Positions 1 through 7,665 of a stretch of DNA of 64,000 bases are shown here, in pieces. The notes under the pieces are model-generated. The model did no database searches. It was not told where the DNA came from and saw only the letters and a list, made by a program, of their open reading frames with translations. How positions within the stretch are numbered: position 1 is the stretch's first letter; every line of letters begins with the position of its first letter. Source of the DNA: an uncultured Ruminococcus sp. (GTDB lineage Bacteria > Bacillota > Clostridia > Oscillospirales > Ruminococcaceae); the NCBI GenBank assembly GCA_900318825.1, contig ONMB01000001.1, forward strand, positions 62,001-126,000, in the 5' to 3' direction. The translations under genes and the position numbers were made by a program.

Positions 1-1585
1 TCTTGTTTACATTGTCGTCGAGTGCGCTGAATGCGGAAATAGTCATCTCGAGTATATTGATGAGCTGCTTTACGCTGTCGGCATCCATTGTGGGATTTTC
101 GTTACAGAATGCAACAACATTCTGGAGAAGATCCTTAACTACGGAAGCTCTCTCGCTCGTAGCAGATGTGGACTCGCCGATAGTGTCCATATTGGCAGTG
201 ATATCCTTTACCTCGCTCTTGAGCTTGTTGGAGAGCTCGAGACATTCAGCAGTGATCTCAGCAAGTCTCTCGTGCTGCTTAGCGAGTTCGGAGTGTCTTG
301 CAAGGAGTACGGACTTAGCGTGAACAACGCAGTTCTCAGGAGTATTCACTCCGCGGGCAATAGCGATAGCCATATCACGGCAGCCGTTATATCCGCAGGC
401 ACGGCAGTTGTAGTTTCTGTCCTCCTCAGTATGCTTGCCCATTTTTTCAAAGATAGGCTCGAGCTGCTTTGCATTCGGAACAGGTGCAGGCATTGTGCCC
501 TTGTAGGTTCTTACGAAGTCAGCTACTCTCAGCTCCTCGTCGAAGCGCTTGAAGAGCTTATCCTCGCCTCTGCCCATGATACCGCCGGACTTGCGGCGTC
601 CCTTGGCTTCGAGCTCGATAGTTCTCATAGTTGCCATAACGTCGAATGCTGTCTGTGTTGTACCGGTAGCCGGACCTATATTACAGCCGGATTCACATGA
701 GAGAACATCAAAAACCTGAGGATGCTTGGACTCAGACATTCTTGAATACATATCCAGTTCAGGATATACCTTGTGTACACCCTCTGAGGTAGTGATATTG
801 AGCTCAGGATCGTGGAGCCAGAGATTGTCTCTGAAGCCGCCCGGACGTGAATATACAGAACCGAGCTGTCCCTGAGTATCCTCAAACTTATACTCAAAGT
901 CCTCAGTGGTATTTGTGGGAATGGTTATACCGTTTCTCTCAAAGTAATCCATGAGCTTCTTGAAGGTAACGTTGTAATCCACGAGACCTGTCTCTGTGAA
1001 TTCCGCCTTCTTTGCGATACACGGAGAGAGGTAGGCAATAGGATTTGTCCTTCTGAGATACTGCTTTATGTATACTGCTGCACAGGCAACAGGGCTGTGT
1101 ACCGGTGAGAGATTAGAGAGCATCTTCGGGACATATGTCTCGACATATTTTACGATCGCAGCACACTGCTGTGTTACGATGTTGCCCAGTTTGCCCTGCT
1201 CGAACATTCTGAGATGCACCCATGTGCAGATATCAGCACCGAGCGATACGTCATATACAGAACATCCCTGCTTCTTGAACCATTCGAGTATTCCCTTCCA
1301 CTTGTTCGGGAAAACAGTCTTTATAGCAGGAGAAGCCATGATTATCATCTTCTCCTTGATGACTCTCGACATACATTCCTCTGTATCGTCGATAAAGTCT
1401 CTTGCACCGTGCTTGCAGACCTTTACACATTCACCGCAGGCAATACACTTGTTCGGATCGACCGAAGTGACAAATCTGCCGTCGTCCAGACGCTTTACAA
1501 CGTTTGCTTCAGAAGCAGGACAAGCGCGGACGCAGGCATTACAGCCCTGACATTTTTCGGGCTTTACGATAACGAGTTCATTCAT
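1..1585 (-). CDS. [FeFe]-hydrogenase-like protein, sensory-type, partial (3' end outside window)
   Basis: The first 528 codons are visible; the gene runs off the left edge. Residues 12-22 and 47-57 form two CxxCxxCxxxC ferredoxin clusters. The H-cluster region follows: Q-Q-C-A-A near 140, S-P-C-I-A-K near 188 and S-C-E-S-G-C-N-I-G near 300. These differ from the catalytic TSCCP, PCxxKxxE and MACxxGC motifs and match the relaxed motifs of the sensory (group C, HydS-like) branch. A C-terminal Fe-S domain (C-R-A-C-G-Y-N-G-C, about residue 397) and a helical tail follow. A redox or H2-sensing role is inferred, not shown. The start ATG at 1585 follows the upstream DivIVA-like gene by 66 bases, so the two are probably co-transcribed. 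Confidence 0.85.
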   Translation of the reverse strand, partial: MNELVIVKPEKCQGCNACVRACPASEANVVKRLDDGRFVTSVDPNKCIACGECVKVCKHGARDFIDDTEECMSRVIKEKMIIMASPAIKTVFPNKWKGILEWFKKQGCSVYDVSLGADICTWVHLRMFEQGKLGNIVTQQCAAIVKYVETYVPKMLSNLSPVHSPVACAAVYIKQYLRRTNPIAYLSPCIAKKAEFTETGLVDYNVTFKKLMDYFERNGITIPTNTTEDFEYKFEDTQGQLGSVYSRPGGFRDNLWLHDPELNITTSEGVHKVYPELDMYSRMSESKHPQVFDVLSCESGCNIGPATGTTQTAFDVMATMRTIELEAKGRRKSGGIMGRGEDKLFKRFDEELRVADFVRTYKGTMPAPVPNAKQLEPIFEKMGKHTEEDRNYNCRACGYNGCRDMAIAIARGVNTPENCVVHAKSVLLARHSELAKQHERLAEITAECLELSNKLKSEVKDITANMDTIGESTSATSERASVVKDLLQNVVAFCNENPTMDADSVKQLINILEMTISAFSALDDNVNK

Positions 1586-1651
1586 CTTGATATACCCCTC
1601 ATATATGTTTATTTGACCGGAGAAATCTTGGCTCCGGAAGATATTATGTCC

Positions 1652-2746
1652 TTAATTTTTATCTCCGAGTGCGCTTGCCTGAGCTGCGAGCGCTGCAAGG
1701 TCGATCTTTCCGCTTTTCTTCTCAGCAGGCTTTTCCTCTGCTGCGGCAGGCTCTTCAGCAGCCGGCTCTGACTTGGACTCAGCAGGCTTATCGCCTGTCT
1801 TTTCGAGCTTTTCAAGTGCCTCTGCCATCTGCTTCAGCTTATCGAGTCCTTCCTTCTGCTTCTGTCTTTCCTCTTCACGGGCTGCATTTTCTTCCTCTCT
1901 TGCTCTGAGAGCTTCTCTCTTGGGAGGCTCGGGAAGGTCGAGGTCAAGGCGTTCGGGCTCCCTGAACACGGGTACTCCGCCCTCTCTGAGAGTATTGCTT
2001 ACTGTAAAGAGTCTTTCCTCGGCGTCGCTTATATCAGCGAGACCGTTATCTACGAATTTCTCAAGGACTGTTCTGAGCTGTGACATCTGAGCGCCTATCC
2101 TTGTGACGTCATCGAGCATTACAGCCTTGAGGTTATTGTTTGATGTCTTGAGCTCCTCAGCGGCATTCTTGACGTCTGAGAGCTTTACTGCTGCTTCTCT
2201 TTCAGCATCATATATGATCTGCTTAGCCTCATCATTGGCATCGGCGACAGTTGCTTCAGCGAGCTTCTTTGCATCGGCTTCGATCTGAGCTGCCTCGTTC
2301 TTTGCGTTTGAAACGAGCATATCAGCCGATTTCTGTGCCTCTATGAACACCTGACTGAGTGCTGCTGCATCGCCGCCAGCCTTCATAGCCGCAATAGATT
2401 CCTTAGCCTTTTTGAGCTGCTCCTCGAGACCTGTAACAGTACCGGTGAGGTCGGTTATCTTGTCGTTGCAGACGCGGTTCTCCTCTTCAACAGCCTTGAG
2501 CTTTGTCGAGAGAGTTTCGTTCTGGACCTGTACCTGTGTGAGCTTGGCTCTTTCGCCTGCCATAACGGTCTCGTTTGCCTTTTCAGCTTCAGTGCCCTTC
2601 TTGTAGGCTTCCATCAGGAGCTTTGTCTCTCTGAGCTCGTTTTTGAGGTCAAATACCTGATTATTGAGGTATTCGAGACGCCTGATGACCTCTGCCTTAT
2701 CATAGCCGCCGAAGGTGACGGTCTTTATGAATCTTGCCTCTGCCAT
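1652..2746 (-). CDS. DivIVA-domain coiled-coil protein
   Basis: The protein has 364 residues. The N-terminus (F-G-G-Y-D-K-A-E-V) fits the DivIVA/GpsB membrane-binding segment, followed by about 250 residues of charged coiled coil and a Lys/Glu/Pro/Ala-rich low-complexity C-terminus (about 285-364). DivIVA-family proteins mark curved membrane and scaffold division or cell-wall factors; that role here is inferred. The chosen ATG at 2746 lies 7 bases after GGAGG; an in-frame TTG at 2752 touches the Shine-Dalgarno and is unlikely. It is the first gene of a probable operon with the hydrogenase-like gene. Confidence 0.8.
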   Translation of the reverse strand: MAEARFIKTVTFGGYDKAEVIRRLEYLNNQVFDLKNELRETKLLMEAYKKGTEAEKANETVMAGERAKLTQVQVQNETLSTKLKAVEEENRVCNDKITDLTGTVTGLEEQLKKAKESIAAMKAGGDAAALSQVFIEAQKSADMLVSNAKNEAAQIEADAKKLAEATVADANDEAKQIIYDAEREAAVKLSDVKNAAEELKTSNNNLKAVMLDDVTRIGAQMSQLRTVLEKFVDNGLADISDAEERLFTVSNTLREGGVPVFREPERLDLDLPEPPKREALRAREEENAAREEERQKQKEGLDKLKQMAEALEKLEKTGDKPAESKSEPAAEEPAAAEEKPAEKKSGKIDLAALAAQASALGDKN

Positions 2747-2826
2747 TTTCAATCCTCCCCGGCACCTGTAACGCGCATAACAGAACGCTGAAGCGGTGCC
2801 TGTAACTGTTAGTATTTATAAAATAT

Positions 2827-2855
2827 ATTATACATCATATTGCGACCAAAGTCAA
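2827..2855 (-). promoter_or_regulatory. sigma-70-type promoter for the DivIVA-like gene
   Basis: On the minus strand, TTGACT and TATAAT are separated by exactly 17 bases, about 80 bases upstream of the ATG at 2746. Confidence 0.75.
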
Positions 2856-2926
2856 TATAAGAAATATACAAAATACTCCCCACTTTTATGCACGTTGCAC
2901 AGATTTTTTACATATCCGGACAAAAT

Positions 2927-2957
2927 AAAAAAACGTTTCCGGATAGTGCCGGAAACG
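2927..2957 (-). terminator. Rho-independent terminator of the 2971-3522 gene
   Basis: A perfect 9-bp stem (CGTTTCCGG/CCGGAAACG, loop 6) is followed on the minus strand by seven T residues. It starts 14 bases after the stop codon. Confidence 0.9.
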
Positions 2958-2970
2958 CCGTTGTGTCAAG

Positions 2971-3522
2971 TCATATATCGTTGTCTCTGATGAGCTGTCT
3001 GACCTCATAATTGTCGTAGAGTCCGAGGTCAAAGAGCTTGTCCGCCTGACGGCGTGTGAGCTTTCCGTTGCCGGAGTGGACGTACTGGCCGTGCTGACGC
3101 TCTCTGCCGTCCCACGAGTCGATTATTTTGAGCCAGCCTGCGCGTTCAAGGGCAGTCTCGGGGTATTTCGACTTCGGGAAAAACTTTCTTGCGAGCATTA
3201 TGGCGCATTTATTGTGGTTAGTGTAGCTGCACGAGTAGGTATCGCCGTCCGGAGACATCCAGCCGAGCTTGAAGTCCGGATCGTTCTTGTAGTACATATC
3301 CTCGAGCTTGAGGGGGAATTCTTCATCTGATTCGATTATCTTCACGAAGCGGAAGTCACCGAATTCAAACCTGAAATAGCCGCCTGTACCGTCAAGGACT
3401 ATCGGGAGCTGTTCCTCTGTGATGATATCTTCAAAGCCGGTATCCTTAAGGTCCTCCACCCTGTCGATATAATCGTAGCAGTAGAGTCCCGTAGGAGACC
3501 TGTAAACGGCATATTTCTTCAC
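2971..3522 (-). CDS. hypothetical protein, 183 aa
   Basis: Not recognised. It is a soluble protein rich in aromatic and acidic residues, with no signal peptide or membrane segment. The central part contains a conserved-looking W-M-S-P-D-G-D-T-Y block and the C-terminal third a Lys/Arg-rich helix (K-L-T-R-R-Q-A-D-K-L). The start is GTG at 3522 behind AGGTGAGAGG. It has its own promoter and terminator, so it is a single-gene unit. Confidence 0.75.
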   Translation of the reverse strand: MKKYAVYRSPTGLYCYDYIDRVEDLKDTGFEDIITEEQLPIVLDGTGGYFRFEFGDFRFVKIIESDEEFPLKLEDMYYKNDPDFKLGWMSPDGDTYSCSYTNHNKCAIMLARKFFPKSKYPETALERAGWLKIIDSWDGRERQHGQYVHSGNGKLTRRQADKLFDLGLYDNYEVRQLIRDNDI

Positions 3523-3563
3523 CCTCTCACCTCTTTCCGAAGAATAATTATAGCTTCAAGTAT

Positions 3564-3592
3564 ATTTTACCATTAATCATACTATTTGTCAA
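3564..3592 (-). promoter_or_regulatory. sigma-70-type promoter for the 183-aa protein gene
   Basis: On the minus strand, TTGACA and TAAAAT are separated by 17 bases, about 42 bases upstream of the GTG start at 3522. Confidence 0.8.
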
Positions 3593-3642
3593 ACTATATT
3601 TAAGCGTTCTGCAAGCGCACTATTTATACACTTTGCACAAAG

Positions 3643-3672
3643 CAAAACTGCCGGCACTTGCGTACCGGCAGT
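3643..3672 (-). terminator. Terminator of the binding lipoprotein/GGDEF operon
   Basis: An 8-bp stem (ACTGCCGG/CCGGCAGT, 3647-3672, loop 10) is followed by TTTTGCTTTG on the minus strand. It starts 16 bases after the stop at 3689. Confidence 0.85.
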
Positions 3673-3688
3673 CACTGAACTATTCAGA

Positions 3689-4924
3689 TCAGATATCAAC
3701 AACAGTATTTATCATATTACCGCCGTTGAGCTTAGCATTTCTGAGTGCTGTATCGAGTTTAACGAGCAGCGAGTTTACATTGAGGCAGTCGCCCGGGAGG
3801 TAGTGGTAAACACTTCCTGATGTCGGGAGCTGTACTGTAAGATTGAGTACATTGTAAGGGCTGCACATTACAGCGTGGATATTCTGAACGATACCCATTG
3901 CCTGGCTCTCGGAGATCTCCTTGTTGAATACGAAGCAGAACTCGTTACCGGTGATGTTGTAGATCTCGGCAGATGCACCAAACTCGTTCTTGAGTCGGTC
4001 AGCAACTGCGATGAGGTACTCGTCGCCGAAGTCGTAGCCGTATGTATCGTTGATGCTGCGGAAGTTGTCCATATCGAATACAGCGATATTGAAGCGATCG
4101 GACTCGAGTCTGCCGCTGATCTCTTCGTCGAGAGCATAGCGGTTCTTCATACCTGTAAGGATATTCGTAAGAGCAAGGTCGCTTGCCTTCTGACGTGTGG
4201 ACTTGAGCTTTGCATCGACCTCACGGAGGCTCTTCTCACGCTCTTCAAGGTCAATTCTTGCCTTCTTGGCCATCTTAGCGATGAGCATGATAGCGATCTC
4301 ACCGATAACGAGGAACAAGAACATGAGGGTTTCAACAAGGATAAATACCCTGACGATCCCTGCACTTCTCTCTGCTGTATCCTTGTTAACGATGTCGATA
4401 GTAGCCTCGAGCATTTCTGAAGCCGTAACCTGAAGCGGATAAATATCCTGAACGTAGAGGTTCTTATAGCTTCCGCCGAACGCTGACAAACCGTCACCGG
4501 TATCGCCTTCCGCTTTTTTGAACTCCTTACTGAATTCATCAAGTCTCTGTTCATAAGCCTTGATAACGGCTTTAGCTGCATTGTAACGGCGTAATACGTC
4601 ATCAGACTTGCCGTCGATCTCCTCAAAATCAGACATTGCGTTGTAAATGTTTGAGAATGCGAGTCTCGTATCATCTGCGATACCAGTGGTATCATTGGAA
4701 ACACGCGCAACGATACGGAGAACGTTACCGTTGATAGTGAGAAGCTCGGAATTCATTCGGTTAACAGCGCTCATGCTCTTTGAAGTTTTTTGTGAGATAT
4801 CGCGGTTAGTTCTCGAAAGAAAAGCCACGAGAGCCATATTTGAGAGAACTACGACCGCCAGAAGGATAGCACCAAAGGTGTAAGCCCTGGATTGGTAGCT
4901 TGCGTTATTCTTATCTTTTGCCAT
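3689..4924 (-). CDS. Membrane protein with degenerate GGDEF domain
   Basis: The protein has 411 residues. An N-terminal membrane helix (about 15-35), an extracytoplasmic helical domain of about 160 residues and a second helix (about 195-220) precede a GGDEF-fold domain (about 255-400) containing F-D-M-D-N-F-R-S-I-N-D. The signature loop reads T-G-N-E-F instead of G-G-D/E-E-F, so cyclase activity is doubtful; it may bind nucleotide or signal otherwise. The start is ATG at 4924, seven bases after GGAGG. The upstream lipoprotein gene ends at 4939, so its stop lies next to this ribosome site and the two are translationally coupled. The protein probably reads out the ligand state of that lipoprotein. 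Confidence 0.85.
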   Translation of the reverse strand: MAKDKNNASYQSRAYTFGAILLAVVVLSNMALVAFLSRTNRDISQKTSKSMSAVNRMNSELLTINGNVLRIVARVSNDTTGIADDTRLAFSNIYNAMSDFEEIDGKSDDVLRRYNAAKAVIKAYEQRLDEFSKEFKKAEGDTGDGLSAFGGSYKNLYVQDIYPLQVTASEMLEATIDIVNKDTAERSAGIVRVFILVETLMFLFLVIGEIAIMLIAKMAKKARIDLEEREKSLREVDAKLKSTRQKASDLALTNILTGMKNRYALDEEISGRLESDRFNIAVFDMDNFRSINDTYGYDFGDEYLIAVADRLKNEFGASAEIYNITGNEFCFVFNKEISESQAMGIVQNIHAVMCSPYNVLNLTVQLPTSGSVYHYLPGDCLNVNSLLVKLDTALRNAKLNGGNMINTVVDI

Positions 4925-4938
4925 AATTCTTACCTCCA

Positions 4939-6060
4939 TTAATAGTTTTCGGGATGGAGAAGAAGCTGGATATATTCTTCATTCATATTGTTCTGATCAA
5001 CCCAGGTAACGCCTGTATCAAGTGTCAGCGGAACATTCTCGCCATTGATAGCCTTCTTCGCAAATCTTACGCCAACGTAGCCCATATTGTAAGGGTTCTG
5101 AACGACTGTACCGTCGAGGACATTGTTCTTAAGGAAAGCGAGCTCCTTTTCATCTGCGTTGAAGCCGATGACATAGATCTCATCCTGCTTGCCTGCAGCT
5201 TCGATAGCCTCGCAGACACCAAGTGTCGTATTTGTATTTGTAGTGAAGAAGCACTTTACGTTACAATCCTTAGCAGCAAGTATCTTCTCTGCCTCTGCAC
5301 GCGCATCTTCAGGCTTCGCACACTTTTCACCAACGACAAAGAATCTATCGAACATAGCGTTCAGTGTTTCTGCCGAAACATTGAATGATGCAATATCTAC
5401 ATCGTCCTCCTTGAGCTGTCTTTCGACCTCGGTTCTTGTGGACTCCTTGAAGCCCTTTACACGGTTATCAGCAGTAGTTGCAGTATGAGGTATGATAGCA
5501 ACGGCACCGCGTCCGAGTTCTGCGATCTTAGTGAAGTCATTATTGCCCTTCTGCTGCATAGCTGTTCTGATAGTGCTGCTGAGGAGAACGCCGTCGGCAG
5601 CATATCTTGCAGCAACGGATCCGCCGTCGTAGTCAGACGAGCTGACGAGCGGGATACTGCCCTTATAGTCCTCAACTCTTGAGTTGATGTTAATGATCTT
5701 TATGTCGGCTGCCTCTGCCTTCTGTAAAGCCTCATTAAGCTCTGTTCTGCCGTTGGGAGCGATGATGATAGCATCGACCTTCTCGTCGATAGCATCATTG
5801 ATAGCGCTTACCTGACTTGAAAAATCGTTGTCACCGGTAGCTGCTGTGTAGAGGATATCAAATCCGAGCTCCTTACCGGCAGCTTCAGCACCATTCTTGA
5901 CATCTTCCCAGAATGAAACGTCTTTGTTCTTAGTAATAACTGCGATCTTGCTCTTCTTTTTTCCGCCGGGCTTACCGCAGCTTGTGGTCACTAAAAGCGA
6001 TGCACTTGCAGTACATAATGCGATAGCGCTGAGAATTCTTTTTCTTTTCTCTTTGTTCAT
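4939..6060 (-). CDS. Sugar-type periplasmic-binding lipoprotein (Peripla_BP_4 family)
   Basis: The protein has 373 residues. A basic N-terminus and hydrophobic segment end in a lipobox (L-V-T-T-S-C, Cys about 25), so it is a membrane-anchored lipoprotein. The mature part has the RbsB-type two-lobe pattern: I-A-V-I-T-K-N near the start, D-A-I-I-I-A-P-N-G, and V-I-G-F-N-A-D-E in the second half. RbsB relatives bind ribose, galactose or autoinducer-2; the ligand here is unknown. No permease or ATPase gene is adjacent. Its partner is the coupled GGDEF membrane protein, which points to sensing rather than uptake. The ATG at 6060 follows AAAGGAGG; longer in-frame starts would place coding sequence across the leader. 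Confidence 0.85.
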   Translation of the reverse strand: MNKEKRKRILSAIALCTASASLLVTTSCGKPGGKKKSKIAVITKNKDVSFWEDVKNGAEAAGKELGFDILYTAATGDNDFSSQVSAINDAIDEKVDAIIIAPNGRTELNEALQKAEAADIKIININSRVEDYKGSIPLVSSSDYDGGSVAARYAADGVLLSSTIRTAMQQKGNNDFTKIAELGRGAVAIIPHTATTADNRVKGFKESTRTEVERQLKEDDVDIASFNVSAETLNAMFDRFFVVGEKCAKPEDARAEAEKILAAKDCNVKCFFTTNTNTTLGVCEAIEAAGKQDEIYVIGFNADEKELAFLKNNVLDGTVVQNPYNMGYVGVRFAKKAINGENVPLTLDTGVTWVDQNNMNEEYIQLLLHPENY

Positions 6061-6175
6061 AAGAACTGAACCTCCTTTAAAATATAAATAAAGTCTGCAC
6101 AGGGAAAACCGCTCCGGACTTACAGTGCCAAATTGTGACCGGATCATCCCCGCCGGCTCCAAGTGCTTTCTCTGC
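6061..6175 (-). promoter_or_regulatory. Structured 5' leader of the binding-lipoprotein gene
   Basis: About 115 bases separate the predicted transcription start from the ATG. The middle part (6090-6172) is markedly GC-rich inside AT-rich flanks and can form several stems, including GTGC/GCAC with a 7-base loop next to the 5' end. It does not match a riboswitch class I can name. It may be a regulatory RNA leader. Confidence 0.35.
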
Positions 6176-6181
6176 ACTTAT

Positions 6182-6210
6182 AATTTTATCACAAATCTTT
6201 CAGGATTTCA
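6182..6210 (-). promoter_or_regulatory. sigma-70-type promoter for the binding-lipoprotein operon
   Basis: On the minus strand, TTGAAA and TAAAAT are separated by 17 bases, with a TG dinucleotide just upstream of the -10 box. The rest of the stretch 6211-6462 is AT-rich and shows no gene. Confidence 0.75.
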
Positions 6211-6462
6211 ACAAAAAACCGAAAATATTTTATTCACACTTTTACCAATAATTCAAGCAAGAATATATGCAAAATAAACGATTATTATACCATATTTAAT
6301 CATTAACGCCGATATTACACTTTGTATAATGTTGTAACCTCTGTTTAACATAACTGTTCAAAATGGCTTCTTTTGTATATCTTTCCAGTAAAATTGTCAC
6401 TATCGTCTATACCAATTGTTAATAATTTTCTATAAGAAATATTATCTTAAACTTATTTTTGC

Positions 6463-6491
6463 TTGACAAGTATTACAAAAAGTGTTATACT
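6463..6491 (+). promoter_or_regulatory. sigma-70-type promoter of the TerY-P-like operon
   Basis: Consensus TTGACA and TATACT are separated by 17 bases, about 108 bases upstream of the first gene of the operon at 6600. Confidence 0.85.
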
Positions 6492-6599
6492 ATTTGTGAT
6501 AGCAATGTGTAAATATTCGTGTAATAACACTACTACTATTATCCGTAGTTATTCCGACTATTAATTATCAACATAACTTTTAACGTCAGGAGGGTAATT

Positions 6600-7634
6600 A
6601 TGCAGTGCGAGAAATGTGAAGCCGAAGTCAGCGCGAAACTCGTGTCCTGTCCGAACTGCGGCGCGCCTGTCCCACAGAATATCGAAGGTTTTGAGAATAC
6701 CATGGAGTTCCAGCGTGAGCTGCGTTCGATCGTCGTCAATCACGGTCCGTACGGCGTGTTAAGAAAAAACAGGTTCATCGGTCTGCTCAATGACTACATA
6801 CCGGACTATAACAGAGAACGCCGTCTCCTTATTAATATGTATAATATGGGCGTCCTCACCCTTATGCTCAAAGAACCAAACAGAGAAATATCTATCATGA
6901 GAGCGAAGAGCTTTATGCTCAGCGACGTTTTCCTCTCCGAAAATGCTACCGAATTCGTTCTCGCCTGCTTTACATATATGCTCGGCTGGCCTTTCGAGTC
7001 CTCTCTCAAGGTCCTCCCGCCAGAAGAAGGCGAAGTTGAGAAAGTCGTTGAGGAAGCTCCCAAAAAGGCTGTCAGCGTCAACGATATGGTATTTACTCCC
7101 AGAAACTCTTTCAGATACCGCCTGAGCAGCAATATCGTCATACCAGACGGCTTCACCAAACTCGATGCCTTCTGCTTCGATAAGTTCGGCTCGCTCAGAA
7201 CTATACAGCTCCCCTCTACTCTCCTCGCTATCGGCGAGTATGCCTTCTCAGGCTGTAAGAGACTCAGAGGTCTCGAGCTTCCCGAATCCCTCAGGATAAT
7301 CAAACAGGGCGCGTTCAGCCAGTGCGCTAAGCTCGTCGTTGTAAAGATACCAAAGGGCGTTATGGAGATCGAGGACAGCACGTTCTCGTTCTGTACAAGT
7401 CTTGAGGTCATAGAGATTCCCGATACCGTAAGCAGTATCGGTGCAGAAGCATTCTCCGGCTGCGATAAGCTCAGAAAGCTCTTCCTCCCGGACAGCGTTA
7501 AGTTTATCGACATCAACGCCTTCTCATATTGTCCTAATCTCACTATCCATTGCCTCGAAAATTCTTACGTTCACAAATACTGCCTCGTAAACGGCCTCAG
7601 CTGCAAGCTCGTCGCCTCGTCGGCAGAAGTCTGA
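6600..7634 (+). CDS. Zinc-ribbon protein with BspA-type leucine-rich repeats
   Basis: The protein has 344 residues. A four-cysteine zinc ribbon (C3, C6, C17, C20) opens the protein. A helical middle part (about 30-150) follows. Residues about 165-335 are LRR_5/BspA-type repeats (units like I-G-E-Y-A-F-S-G-C-K-R-L-R-G-L-E-L-P). It has no signal peptide, so it is probably a cytosolic binding or adaptor protein. It is the first gene of the kinase/VWA/phosphatase operon, 31 bases before the kinase gene. Ribosome site: CAGGAGGG, 6 bases from the ATG. Confidence 0.85.
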   Translation: MQCEKCEAEVSAKLVSCPNCGAPVPQNIEGFENTMEFQRELRSIVVNHGPYGVLRKNRFIGLLNDYIPDYNRERRLLINMYNMGVLTLMLKEPNREISIMRAKSFMLSDVFLSENATEFVLACFTYMLGWPFESSLKVLPPEEGEVEKVVEEAPKKAVSVNDMVFTPRNSFRYRLSSNIVIPDGFTKLDAFCFDKFGSLRTIQLPSTLLAIGEYAFSGCKRLRGLELPESLRIIKQGAFSQCAKLVVVKIPKGVMEIEDSTFSFCTSLEVIEIPDTVSSIGAEAFSGCDKLRKLFLPDSVKFIDINAFSYCPNLTIHCLENSYVHKYCLVNGLSCKLVASSAEV

Positions 7635-7665
7635 ACACCACTAACTAACGAAAGGATGATTTCAG

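Noticed and set aside
6090..6170. Cobalamin or cyclic-di-GMP riboswitch in the leader
   Set aside because: A short GCACTGTAAG segment recalls a B12 box, but the rest of neither consensus is present.
6061..6177. Longer start for the binding-lipoprotein gene (39 more residues)
   Set aside because: It would remove the signal peptide from the N-terminus and cover the leader; the ATG at 6060 has a strong ribosome site.
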